DNA of 64,000 bases from Vanilla planifolia. Its lineage: Eukaryota; Streptophyta; Magnoliopsida; Asparagales; Orchidaceae. The DNA lies in NCBI GenBank assembly GCA_023846275.1, contig CM043874.1, forward strand, positions 30,291,630 through 30,355,629. Direction: 5' to 3'. How positions within the stretch are numbered: position 1 is the stretch's first letter; every line of letters starts with the position of its first letter. Below, piece after piece: positions 20,601 through 29,644 of this stretch. The notes beneath the pieces are model-generated. The model had not been told where the DNA came from. It searched no databases and saw nothing but the letters and a program-made list of their open reading frames with translations. The translations under genes were made by a program, and so were the position numbers.

Positions 20601-22777
20601 CAATTAAGCAAATGAAATTTTGTTAATTTCATGGTTTTGAAAATTATAAATTTGAAATGCATGAAACGAAATAACCCCTTGATATATTAAAAACTAAATT
20701 TATATTATATGTTTACTCATTGATAAGCGTACAATTGTTGTAGACATTACAAGTTGTGATCATAAAATATTAAAATAATAGATTTTGATATCAAGAGTAT
20801 GTACTTCAATACGATAGAATTATTGATGATAACCTCATTAATAGGATTTAAATAAATTGAATGATGTCTTTTAGGTGTATTTTGTGTTCATAATATCTTA
20901 GTAAAGACTAAAGATATGTTTTACAAAACTAGTGAGATCAACATTGTTATGTGGTATTCAATGTTGGCTTGTAAAGTACAAAATATAAATGAAATGAGTA
21001 TTGCAAAAATGTGAATGTTAATATGGTTGAGTGATTATACGTGAAGGATAGTTATTTTATGTATGAGAGATGTTTAGTGTAGTGATGATAAGTTTAGAAA
21101 GGGTTAAACTAAATGATTTAGAGATGTTTAACATGGCTTATTATTGTTGTTTGAATATATGAATTATTTAAACTTTCTTTTATAAAGAATGGACAAGGAA
21201 GGCTAACAAAGATGTGATAAGAGTTTATTAGAAATGGCATGTTTAGATCCTAAGTGTTGTCAATGCTCGCAGAGTGCAATATTGCCAAAGGATTCTTGTA
21301 GTGACCCAACTTGGTGGGATGAGGGTCTTTTGTTAGTTATTTTTATTGTTAATTTAGGGTGTCTTGGCTTTGACTATTGAAATAAGCATGGGATATGTTG
21401 AACAGCAGAATTCCGTACAGACAACGTCATGCCATGTATGAATTTTCATAGAAGCTTTGATGTTTTATTACGTGCGGTATATTTGTGAGCGCTTATGTCA
21501 AGATGCATGGTTCTGGGCATATGCAATCTATCATTATTATTGCTGAAGGTTGAAGTGTTTTTGTATGGTTTATGCTCTGGGAGAAAGGGCCAGTAGTGCT
21601 AATTGACTTATTCAAAACAGAAAAGGAGTGACCTGTGGAAAGTGGAATGTGAAATTTTCTTTTTATAATTTAATTGGGGAATTTCAAACATATTTTCCAG
21701 TTTAATGATTTGACTAACAACTGCCTTTTGATAGTGCAACTATTAGGATGCTATTCGTTAGTTTATGTAGAACTAAATATTAGTAGAAGCTTTTGCATAA
21801 AGTTTCACAGAATAAATTTGCGGAATTAGATAGCATTCCATATGCCTATAAGATTTGATTTTGCAGGTATTAATATTTTATTTGCTTCTGCTTTGTGGCA
21901 TAAGATTATGTACTTCAATCTTCTGTTGTGGAACTAGCCATTTTTTCATTGAATATCATATAAATATTGTTTTTCGAGTTTATTTCAGTGCTATAATTAA
22001 CATGTTTTTAATCTGAGTTTTGGCTGGGTGGCCTCTGCTAGCAGATATAATAGAAAGATTCCACATAACTGCTTTTGTACTATTTGTGCTGGCCCAGAAT
22101 ATCCTGGAGGCCGAAGGCTCCTGGTTTGAGAGTTTTCTTACCGTAAGTTCATTTTAACTGCTTCAATAAACGAATCATTTTAGCTTAAAATTTGTTGAAA
22201 TTTGTCATCTTTGGTTTCTCCAGAATGCTTCGATGGTCTACATTTGTGAAATTCTTATTGATTCAATCAAGCATTCTTTTCTCTCAAAATTCAATGATAT
22301 AAAGCCTGATGTATACTCAGAATTTCTAGAAGAGCTGTGCAAGCAGGTATTATGCTGGCAACATGTTTGCAGCAGAAAGGAAAATTATGCATTTCTTTGC
22401 TAAATTCTAATGCAATTTCTCTGTATTTTTGCATTTTCAAGACCCTAAATGAGAAGTCAGCCGAGGAACGGCACCAGGACCTTACTTTCATACCCCTTGC
22501 ACCAGCTTGTGTGGTATGTTATTCTCCTGGGAAGGTTCTTTCCATTGCTTTCTGATTGGTTTCCCCCTTTGGGCAGGTCATCCGAGTCCTTACCCCAGTT
22601 TATGCTACTCTTCTTCCACATGGCCCTTTCCTTTGGAGGTTATTATGGATCCTTGTGTGGTTTAGCCTCACATACCTTATGCTCACCATTAGTAAAGTAG
22701 TCGTTGGTCTTAGCCTCCGCCGGCTCGCTGCATGGTACTTGAATCTGCGCAGAGAGAGAAAGCAGCATGTCGACTGA
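8116..22777 (+). CDS. POD1: POD1/TAPT1 family ER membrane protein, 11 coding exons, 602 aa
   Basis: The exons join with consistent phase to 1809 nt. The protein belongs to the TAPT1/DUF747 eukaryotic membrane protein family (animal TAPT1, yeast Emp65, Arabidopsis POD1). Arabidopsis POD1 is known as an ER-lumen/ER-associated protein needed for pollen-tube guidance and embryo patterning. Visible order: a variable hydrophilic N-terminus (1-175) with a polybasic run at about 56-68; the conserved SLDWKRFMAENPD entry (about 176-190); VYNTMFHVPFRCE (about 229-242); then hydrophobic segments near 246-268, 288-303, 378-403, 446-460, 473-487 and 553-575. The family hallmarks LSDFGCFLVLAIG, IRGQGTIKLYVVYN, SNNFAEIKSNVFKR, SKFNDIKP and PLAPACVVIRVLTP are all present. 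The C-terminus is short and basic. ATG 8116 is the first in-frame start; a second lies at 8143. Introns 1, 4 and 7 are 3.6-4.0 kb; intron 6 is AT-AC. All key blocks look intact. The symbol is by similarity to Arabidopsis. Confidence 0.93.
9109..9215 (+). mobile_element. SINE-like tRNA-derived segment
   Basis: TAGATCAGTAG (9117-9127) resembles a Pol III A box, and AGTTCAAATTC (9160-9170) resembles a B box about 33 bases later. Both lie in a tRNA-like context, and an A-rich tail follows (about 9192-9210). This is the layout of plant tRNA-derived SINEs. The boxes are imperfect and no target duplication was identified. Confidence 0.35.
9458..11297 (+). mobile_element. Copia-like LTR remnant in intron 1
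   Basis: It begins TGTTTTGATGATAACAAG, a start often seen in plant Ty1/copia LTRs. About 1.5 kb later comes a GC-richer R/U5-like stretch (10850-11070) with the GGGCATAGACGTAG...AAGTCAAACTACC pattern. The right end near ACCCAACA (about 11297) is uncertain and no target duplication was confirmed. No internal coding region follows, so it looks like a solo or stranded LTR in the same direction as the gene. Confidence 0.4.
12709..12860 (+). CDS. POD1: POD1/TAPT1 exon 2
   Basis: Residues 193-243, phase 1 in and phase 0 out. It encodes VEKSPVKYFMGEIYGG and the conserved VYNTMFHVPFRCE. The acceptor is TGCAG|AA and the donor AAAGG|GTAATT. Confidence 0.93.
13350..13453 (+). CDS. POD1: POD1/TAPT1 exon 3
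   Basis: Residues 244-277 plus two bases. This is the first hydrophobic segment, with FFVCLDSFLSLLTIMPARIL. The acceptor is CTGCAG|C and the donor CCAG|GTGGGT. Confidence 0.93.
14760..14983 (-). mobile_element. hAT-like DNA transposon end
   Basis: Read on the minus strand from 14983, the sequence begins TAGGGCTGCAAATACACGG and continues into a stretch rich in GAGCTCAA and CAAGCTTGA. Such TAGGGCTGCAAA termini with GAGCTC/AAGCTTGA-rich subterminal DNA are typical of plant non-autonomous hAT elements. The opposite terminus and the 8-bp target duplication were not found, so the left limit is a guess. Confidence 0.4.
16082..16548 (+). repeat. Intronic direct duplication, 260-bp spacing
   Basis: Copy 1 (about 16082-16288) and copy 2 (about 16340-16548) align along their length. 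Each starts with a TTTTTATG(G)AAT block and passes through TTACTCA, GTGGCTAC or ATGGCTAC, CACAATTATGTA and ATTATTTTCT. Each ends in the identical TGAATCAGGGAACACAAG (16271-16288 and 16531-16548). The copies are diverged in the middle, so the duplication is not recent. Confidence 0.7.
17083..17171 (+). CDS. POD1: POD1/TAPT1 exon 4
   Basis: Codon 278 (split) to residue 307 plus one base. It encodes ELSDFGCFLVLAIGITTLQRT. The acceptor is CCCAG|A and the donor ACTG|GTAGGG. Confidence 0.93.
17344..17417 (+). CDS. POD1: POD1/TAPT1 exon 5
   Basis: Residues 308-332. It encodes the highly conserved ISLIYHMIRGQGTIKLYVVY block. The acceptor is TCTAG|A and the donor AGAA|GTGAGC. Confidence 0.93.
17507..17657 (+). 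CDS. POD1: POD1/TAPT1 exon 6
   Basis: Residues 333-382 plus one base (A of the Ile codon). It encodes IFDKLCQSLGEDVLQVLFSS and the following family region. No GT donor exists at its end: the conserved reading stops at GCA TTT A, directly before ATATCCTTT. A long ORF that runs on to 17689 is intron read-through. Confidence 0.92.
17658..17898 (+). other. U12-type AT-AC intron (241 bp)
   Basis: The intron starts with the exact minor-spliceosome donor ATATCCTTT (17658-17666). It carries the exact U12 branch-point consensus TTCCTTAAC (17881-17889) and ends in AC (17897-17898), about 10 bases after the branch adenosine and without a polypyrimidine tract. Splicing here gives an uninterrupted Ile-Val-His-Ser-Phe junction that fits the family. 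No GT-AG alternative at this exon end keeps the conserved frame. It should be spliced by the U11/U12-U4atac/U6atac machinery. Confidence 0.93.
17899..18066 (+). CDS. POD1: POD1/TAPT1 exon 7
   Basis: Residues 383-438 plus one base. It encodes a hydrophobic segment (VHSFILLAQAVTLSTCIIAH) and the hallmark LVSNNFAEIKSNVFKR. It follows the AT-AC intron. The donor is TATG|GTGAGT. Confidence 0.93.
18067..22044 (+). other. POD1/TAPT1 intron 7 (3978 bp)
   Basis: A GT-AG intron (GTGAGT...GCTAGCAG), very AT-rich from about 18300 to 21900. I recognise no transposon in it. A 63-residue open frame at 20244-20435 has a less AT-rich second half and no recognised product; it does not fit the POD1/TAPT1 protein, which is continuous from exon 7 to exon 8. 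Confidence 0.85.
22045..22142 (+). CDS. POD1: POD1/TAPT1 exon 8
   Basis: Residues 439-471. It encodes IIERFHITAFVLFVLAQNIL and AEGSWFESFLT. The acceptor is AGCAG|A and the donor TACC|GTAAGT. Confidence 0.93.
22224..22346 (+). CDS. POD1: POD1/TAPT1 exon 9
   Basis: Residues 472-512. It encodes ILIDSIKHSFLSKFNDIKPD and YSEFLEELCKQ. The acceptor is CTCCAG|A and the donor GCAG|GTATTA. Confidence 0.93.
22442..22513 (+). CDS. POD1: POD1/TAPT1 exon 10
   Basis: Residues 513-536. It ends in the conserved LTFIPLAPACV. The acceptor is TTCAAG|A and the donor TGTG|GTATGT. Confidence 0.93.
22577..22777 (+). CDS. POD1: POD1/TAPT1 exon 11 (last coding exon)
   Basis: Residues 537-602 and TGA (22775-22777). 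It encodes VIRVLTPVYATLLP, the last hydrophobic segment (about 553-575) and a short basic tail. The acceptor is GGGCAG|G. Confidence 0.93.
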   Translation, partial: VIRVLTPVYATLLPHGPFLWRLLWILVWFSLTYLMLTISKVVVGLSLRRLAAWYLNLRRERKQHVD

Positions 22778-23210
22778 TTGAACTGAAGGATGCTGCGTTC
22801 AAACTAACACCGGCCAAACTGCAAGCCCAAGCCTCGCCGTAGTGAAGATTTACACGTCTCTGTACGTCTTCACTTGTTCATTAACAGAGAACGACAAAAG
22901 AGAAAACTTACACTTGTTAGCCCTCGTGCATCAAGCCGTTTCTTGGCTAAATGGAGGTGTAAAATTTCTTCATCGAAGCATTTAAGCTTGGTGTATAACT
23001 TTACTGTTTAAGTTGTACTGATTAGCGCATAGACTTGCGAAAGCAAATTAGTTCTACCCTAGTAGCGTTATTTTGTGTTATTAAACGTTTCTAGGGATCC
23101 AGCTATGTGGGACTAAAAGATACTATGAATGTCTCCAAGCTTTGTTAGAAGACTGGTGATCTTAGGGTTATTTAATATTTTATGTGTTAATAAATTAACT
23201 TTCGGCCATT
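22778..23210 (+). terminator. 3' untranslated region and poly(A) signal of the POD1/TAPT1 gene
   Basis: Mixed-composition sequence follows the stop. AATAAA at 23189-23194 is a plausible far-upstream or near-upstream poly(A) element about 412 bases past the stop. The actual cleavage site cannot be set from sequence. Confidence 0.45.
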
Positions 23211-24599
23211 ATGCCCTCGATTGGAGAGAAGTGATGGTTTCATTTTTTTTGGAAGTGAATTGTTAGCAAATAACGGCAGAGATTGATTGTTATTGATTCT
23301 ACTGTAAGTTTACTTTTAGACGAGCAATTTAGCATTATGCGTCACATTTGACCAGTGGAGTACAATCACATTGTTCAAATTTAGTGTGATAATCAGCAAT
23401 CAAATTTATCGCTATAATGGTAGCAATGTCCTACCTTGGTTTGGTTTAGTAATTCCCCACCTTCAGATTTTACAAAACTTTCAATATTCTGTGCGGCACA
23501 CAAAACTTTTCAGAAGTGTTTTTTTGTTGTTAAGCTTTTCCTAACTTGGCAAAATTCTATTTTTTTTATGCCGTCAAAATGCTCTCTCTTTCCCTCTCAT
23601 GTGAATATTACTTATATGTATGCTTTAATACAAATCTTTCTTGTTTATATTGATACCTTTGCATGGCATGCATGCACTACATGTATGTTATGTGATCTTC
23701 CAATTGTTATTTTTTATACGATGATTCAACCAATAGTTAAATGGTCGTAGAACAACTAATTGAATTCGTCCAACCAAAAGATCTAACAGCTCAATTCTTC
23801 GTCGTCTTGGGAAAAAAAAATGAAGAAGATTGTGAGGTGCTTTTATTCTCTAAAAACCCATATACCTAATTAACCAAACTTGCTCAAAATTTCTAAAAGG
23901 ATTTCATGAGGACTACCTAGCGAGCCAGGTTTCATTGCAAGGTTCTTTTAGCTCTCTTTGCACCTCTTCTCATCTTTTTAGCTTCTCTCTGACCTTTTTT
24001 TTTTATTACTATAATAGCCAACGAAGACCGCAAGATAGTGGAGAGCTCAGCAAGGCTTCTCTCCTTTAAATGTCCACAATTCCATGCCCCAAGATTCTCT
24101 TTGGCACTCTCTTTTTCTCATCCCAACTCTTTGTTAGGCTCACTTCTCTTTATGTGAGAAATAAGTTGAGATTTTTTCTCTATCCCACTTTCCCTCAAGT
24201 ATAGACTCCTAATGGAGGGGTTTTACGAATAGAATTTCTTAGGAAGCCTCATTTCTTAATAAGAGACATTATGTTTTTTTATATATAATAGTATTATATT
24301 ATACAAGTATATAATATATTATTTATAGATTTGATATTCCAACTTATCTTTTGACACAACATTCAAACGATGGTGTCTGATCTTTACTATAATTGCAATG
24401 TTAGAATCAATTAATGAGTAATCACAATAATATTATATTATCGAAAATGATTCCTCCACCTAACCACATTTTAAAATATTCACAAATAAAATTTAATCTT
24501 TCATTCTACATAAAACTATAATGTTTAATTTATTTCTATATTTGCAAAAATATTAATATTTAGTTTAATTACAAAGTTAATGACATTATTAAAACTTAA
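23211..24599. other. Intergenic DNA, no gene seen
   Basis: AT-rich downstream flank. The open frame at 23436-23750 (104 codons) lacks recognisable motifs or gene context and is most likely chance. No repeat boundary was recognised. Confidence 0.4.
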
Positions 24600-26029
24600 T
24601 ATTCATATCTCCCCCAACTATAAAAGATTTGCTCTTCAAATTTCTAAAATAAGTCAAAGAAAATTTTTGTATTTCATCATCTAATTCCCATATAACTTCT
24701 CATTCATTTTGGTTACTATACAAAACCTTGACAATTGGAATTTGCTTAATGCTTTGCTTCTTGGTACTTTTAGCCAAAACAACTTCTCAAAACCTCATTG
24801 TAACTTGAATTTGACTAAACTTCAATTCATGGTCAAATTGAAGGAAATGTAAGGGAATAAAGACATAATATTGAAAGATGAAAAATATCATGTAGTCTTG
24901 AGCATTTAGGTAATAAATATTGAATGGTTAAAGACATACTTAACAATGAAACATGAAAAAGATCATGCACTCTTAAAAGTTCAAATAATAGTGCTAACTT
25001 GTATGCCACATCTAAAACTTTTCTTAGAATTTAAAAAGGGGTAATGAAATTGGATTTGAGTTTACCAAACCATCTAAATCTAAAGATTTTCTTCATAAGA
25101 TTTTAAGAGAGATATGATCTTTTTCTTGAAATTCAACCTAATTATATGTCCTCTAAAATCCAGAGCATTTTGTGTCCTTTCTTAACTCAAGCTAATTATC
25201 TATATAGTCTAACTTATTAACTATGGCCCCAAGATTGATCTTTTCTTACCCTCAAACTAGCACAAAATAAAATACACTTCCTAACCCACAAGTCTTCATA
25301 TAGTTTCATTCTTACATTGTTTTGAAATTTTAATTATAGGCAAATACAACCAAAGTTTAATGGCTCCCCAATTTTTATCAAAATGTAGTATGTATAATCT
25401 TAAAATATTTTTTAAGGTTTGAATGAACCTTGCAGTTTGCGTATTAATCGTAGAAATTTATTTGTGAGATATTTTTACTTGGAGCCCTCGACAATATATA
25501 TACCTTATTTTTTGAGTTGTAGTAACAGAAGTTGAAGCATGAGAATGGTAATGAACAAAGGAAGAAAGAAATGAGAATTTTTTTTGTAACAAAGAGAATA
25601 AATTTTTCTAAAAATTCTCATTTAGGGAGTTTTAAATTTATAAACTTTTGAATACATAGAGTTCTAAATTATAAAATTTTGAATTACTTTATTTATTATT
25701 CTTACTATTTTATATAAAGGTTTAGATATAATATTTTATATAAAATACATAATATTTACTTATTAAAAAAACATCCAATTTTGACCAAAATCACACATTT
25801 TTTTAAATTTCGCAAAATCCATGCCTAAAGCGACCTGGCCATGTGTGCATGTACCTATTGCCCATTAGTGCCAGGGCACTGTTCACATGCGTGGGTATTG
25901 TTCCCATGCACATTGATTGCAGTGGCGTTGTCGGTTTACCTATAGTGTGTGTACGATAAGTTATCAACACACATGCACGTGTGCCAATTCTGTGCGCTAA
26001 GTGTGAGTGGTTGTTTGGTGCACCACATT

Positions 26030-26034
26030 GTTTT
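26030..26034. repeat. Target-site duplication, left (GTTTT)
   Basis: GTTTT directly before the LTR start at 26035 matches GTTTT at 29018-29022. Confidence 0.85.
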
Positions 26035-27890
26035 TGTTATACCCGGTAAAAATTATATGTTTAATCTTCAATAATTCAATTGTGGCTTGGATGATTTCAG
26101 ATCGACAGTAGGATGAGCCAGGAGCTCAATTGGAGGCTATTGGAATTTCTGAAATTTTCTGGGGATTTTTCGGAGCACCGAGATTTTTTTTAAAACCGGA
26201 ATTTGGTTTTTTTTACGCGCGTGAACCGGACCGGAGCGGTTCAACGAAGGCGGGGCAGTTCGCCGAGGTGCGTTTGCGCGTGAGTTTAGATAAGCCGCGG
26301 ATAAGCGGATCGGACGGGCGAGATCAGCGGTGGAGATTAACCGGCTGATCGGGTGTTAAGCGGCGTTTTTGGAAGGTCAACCGGCGCTTAATGGGTCTTA
26401 ACGGGTTATTACCGGTTTAAGCCGGGTACTTAACCTAAACTGTTCGGCTGTTAGGGTTTCGAACGGCTGCTAGAGGCGAGGTGTTCGCGGCGAACGGCGG
26501 TACTTTCCGGCAGCCTTCTAAGGGGCTTTTGGTAACCGGAGATTCGCGGGACAGAGGCGAGCATTTTGGTACCGGTTTCGTTCGGCGAGGAGCTGCAGTT
26601 GATCGCGTGCGAGCTTCACCGTCACCGGCGAGCAAGGTAGGAAAGTCAGATTTAAATTAGTTATTTAGTAGAAATTAAAAGCATGGAATATTTTGCTTAA
26701 TGAACACAAGCATGTGGATGAAAAATCGGACCTAGTTGAATGCTAATCTGCGTCTCTTACAAATTTTGGATTTTCTGGAAAATTCCCATTTCGCCGAAAA
26801 ATTTAGTTAATGCTTAGGAACATGTTAGGGATTTGTATTATCAGTGTTGCCATTGAATTAGTTAATTAATTGTTGGATTAATCTTAAATCTCACAATACG
26901 GCAATGGCGTACGGGCGAACTCCTTCGGCGGAAATTTTGAATGAACCTTAGAAATTAGTGGTATTATTGAAACATTAGGATAGTATGAACATCGATTTTG
27001 TTTCTCCTTTTTCGCGTTCGCCGGAAATCGATGGAAGGATTGGATTGGTCGGCGATTGCGTCGGTTAGGGTTCGCGGGCGTCGGACCGAGGAAGGAGAAG
27101 GGTTTAGATTAATTACGAATTTATTTAAGTAATTAATGGTATTTATATAATATTTATTAGTAATTATATTTATTTAAGCATCGACCGATTAACGGATTAT
27201 TAAGGAATTTGGTTCGGCGGTGTCGCGGTTCAGCGCGAGGTTTCCGAACCGGCAGCGAAAACCGGTTCAGCGGGATTCGGCGCGGACGAAAATTTAATTC
27301 GGAAATTAATCCGAATTTTCGGAAAAAGGATATATGTGGAATTTAAATTTTATTCGAAAATTTATTCCGAATTTCGGAAAATGGATAAAGGGCGGAAATT
27401 GATTTTTTTGAATTTAAAAATTTCCTGAAGTGAGAAAAAGGTGATTTTTAGAAATCACGTAGCCAAGTTAAGATTGACTGTTGGAAATTACCCATAAATT
27501 CAGTGCAGCTGGATTAGTTGGAAGGAAGTGTGACACTTGGGTGCTACCAGAATAGTCAGAATTTTGGTACAGTTTGTGTTGCTTGGATGGCAATGACATG
27601 GATTGAGTCAGTTTACTCAGTGTTGGCATATTTCATGGATTGACATATTGGACCGGAATACTATAGGCCCTATATGATGTTTTAGGGTAGTTGTGGTAGG
27701 TAACTGTGCGGTACAGACTTAGCTTCCACAGTATACATGTGGACTGGTATGCGCCTTGTTGTATCTGGACACATGTTGCCGAATCTTGGAGTTAGAGCTT
27801 GGCAATGACTGTAGGGGTGTGGCTTCTATGGAAATTTTTGGGAGAGGACTTCTTGGGACGGTGGCTGAGTCGATCTCTTCTGGTCCATGA

Positions 27891-28000
27891 GTGTAGGCCT
27901 GCGCGCCTGAGAGTGGCAGTGGCAGGGGTGACTCGCCGTGGCTAGCCAAGTGTGTAGGCCTGCGTGCCTGAGGGTGGCAGGGGTGTCTCACGTTGGCTAG
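27891..28000 (+). repeat. Direct repeat pair inside the solo LTR
   Basis: GTGTAGGCCTGCG-GCCTGAG-GTGGCAG followed by a GGCTAG end occurs at 27891-27945 and again at 27952-28000, imperfectly. Confidence 0.7.
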
Positions 28001-28083
28001 AGATCTATGTGACTGGTTCTGTCTATAGTCTCCAGAAGATTGATTGACGAGAGACGCTGCGGTGTCGGGTGCTAGGCGTTGTG

Positions 28084-28170
28084 ATGCGTGCGCAGAGATG
28101 GGCGTGTCCCGCTGGCATGTTTTGCCTAGGCGCCATGCGTGCGCAGAGATGGGCGTGTCCCGCTGGCATG
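28084..28170 (+). repeat. Perfect 36-bp direct repeat inside the solo LTR
   Basis: The block that begins ATGCGTGCGCAGAGATGGGC occurs at 28084-28119 and 28135-28170 without mismatch, with copy starts 51 bases apart. Perfect identity in otherwise old repeat DNA suggests a recent duplication. Confidence 0.9.
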
Positions 28171-29017
28171 CTGCCTGGGAGCACAGAGGAGAGCTACTCT
28201 GGTGTGACTGGGGGTGACTGTGGTTGGTCAGAGTCTGGGACTGAGAGTGCCTTTCCACCCTACATTGTTATGCTGTATTTCTATACTCTTGCTATTATCC
28301 TTCTCTTGCATGAGAGTTTTTTTTTACTAGCTGTCTTTCCTACTGGGCGTAGCTCATTCTTTTATTATCCATATTTTTCCAGTGGCTCGACAGACTTGAC
28401 GCCACCCAGCTTTAGGTGGGATCGTGATCAGTAGGCTAGTGGAGGAGATCTGATCTGTGATTTTCTGAGACATTCTGGTTAGTTGATTGTTGCTATTGGA
28501 TGTATTCAGTGAGACTGTTATTATTATGTCTTGTATTATGTGAGGGTGATTCTGACTCATGTACTCGTATGGATGATGTGGTATTGATGGACTGTGATTT
28601 TTCATATGAGTTACATTTTTATACACTATCTTATTTTCTATCTTGACGGTATGGTGTGTGGAGCGCCATTTCATATCGGTGGATGTTATATATTTTTTTT
28701 TGTTGATGGTGAGGTCATTACATAACTATGAAACTTAACCTTGGGGGTTCAGACTTCTATTAGATCGGTTCTCCTACCGGTATGGGTTAGGAGTATTATG
28801 TATAGTAGGAGTAACATTGCGCGAGTTCATCAGTTAATTCAGGAGTCATGAACCTGATTTGACGGTGTGCCCGGGAGATGTGATCCACATAGTTAAGGAA
28901 AGTAGGTGTGTAATGATGTGTTATATCCTATGTTTTTCGTAGGCTACTCAGATTGGTATGAGACGATCTGAGCTGTCTATATGTAAAAAAAAAAAAAAAA
29001 AAAACTGGGGTGTAACA

Positions 29018-29022
29018 GTTTT
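29018..29022. repeat. Target-site duplication, right (GTTTT)
   Basis: Partner of 26030-26034, directly after the LTR end GTAACA. Confidence 0.85.
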
Positions 29023-29644
29023 TGAGCCCGCCAACCCCTCCATGGCAACATGCAACCTTTCTGCTACAACGCATGCTTCAAAGTGTTTGCAACAATGATT
29101 TTGATCATTTTGTCTTCTCTTTTGATTTTTTTAATAATGTTGGACTCAATGAGCTAGGAATTAAGCTCATGATCACTTAGAGTAAAAAAGGGTGCTAAAC
29201 TTTAAGTACAAGTCAAAAGCTTGATGAGTTTCCTTCCACAAGTTGACATAAACTTAGGATTTTGCTAAAAAAAACTATTTCTTTTGGGATTCAATACAAT
29301 TTAATAATCTAGTCCACATAAACATTATACAAACTTTACATTGAATCTACTACTATAATCGATAAAAATAGATTGATTTGGTTAAAAAATCCATTATGAC
29401 CCAAATGGAATCATGATCTTATTGCAATATAATCAAAAAATCACAAAATGCATGGCTATCTACTCCTTTTTCCATATAGGTATGGGAAGGGGGGGGGGGT
29501 GAAGCATACTACTTTATTTTTAATGCTTACCTTGAACTTGCAAACACTTTGTATGTTTTTAGTTCTAACTACCTAAAAGTTTGCTTCAAATCCTATTATA
29601 TCTTTTTCCACATAGATGAATTGAATATCACAAACAATGAGCTT

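Larger units (their letters stand above)
26035..29017 (+). mobile_element. Solo LTR, 2983 bp, probably Ty3/gypsy (Tekay/Del-like)
   Basis: It starts TGTTATACCC and ends GGGGTGTAACA, imperfect inverted termini with TG...CA ends, and is flanked by a perfect 5-bp duplication. It contains no internal coding region and no second LTR, so it is a solo LTR left by LTR-LTR recombination. It is much more GC-rich than its surroundings, and an A-tract of about 20 lies just before its 3' end. Length and termini resemble plant Tekay/Del gypsy LTRs; that assignment is inference, as is the + orientation. The perfect duplication suggests it is younger than the fossil it sits in. Open frames inside it (for example 27719-28258 and 28069-28434) are not genes. 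Confidence 0.85.
24600..29450 (-). mobile_element. Fossil Ty3/gypsy pol remnant, interrupted by a solo LTR
   Basis: Minus-strand reading near 29440-29150 shows integrase-core-like sequence (DSIWVIMDFLTKS and a later FSTLFYS stretch). Minus-strand reading near 24780-24620 shows the chromodomain-side end of gypsy pol (IPIVKVLYSNQNE, then WELDDEI). Both are on one strand and in the right order, with the 26035-29017 LTR between them. The remnant is heavily decayed and old, and looks broken throughout. A GC-richer patch at 25806-26029 has no assignment. Confidence 0.55.

Noticed and set aside
27719-28434. Long frames on both strands (179 and 121 codons)
   Set aside because: Both lie inside the GC-rich solo LTR, overlap each other on opposite strands, include the 36-bp duplication and show no protein domain.
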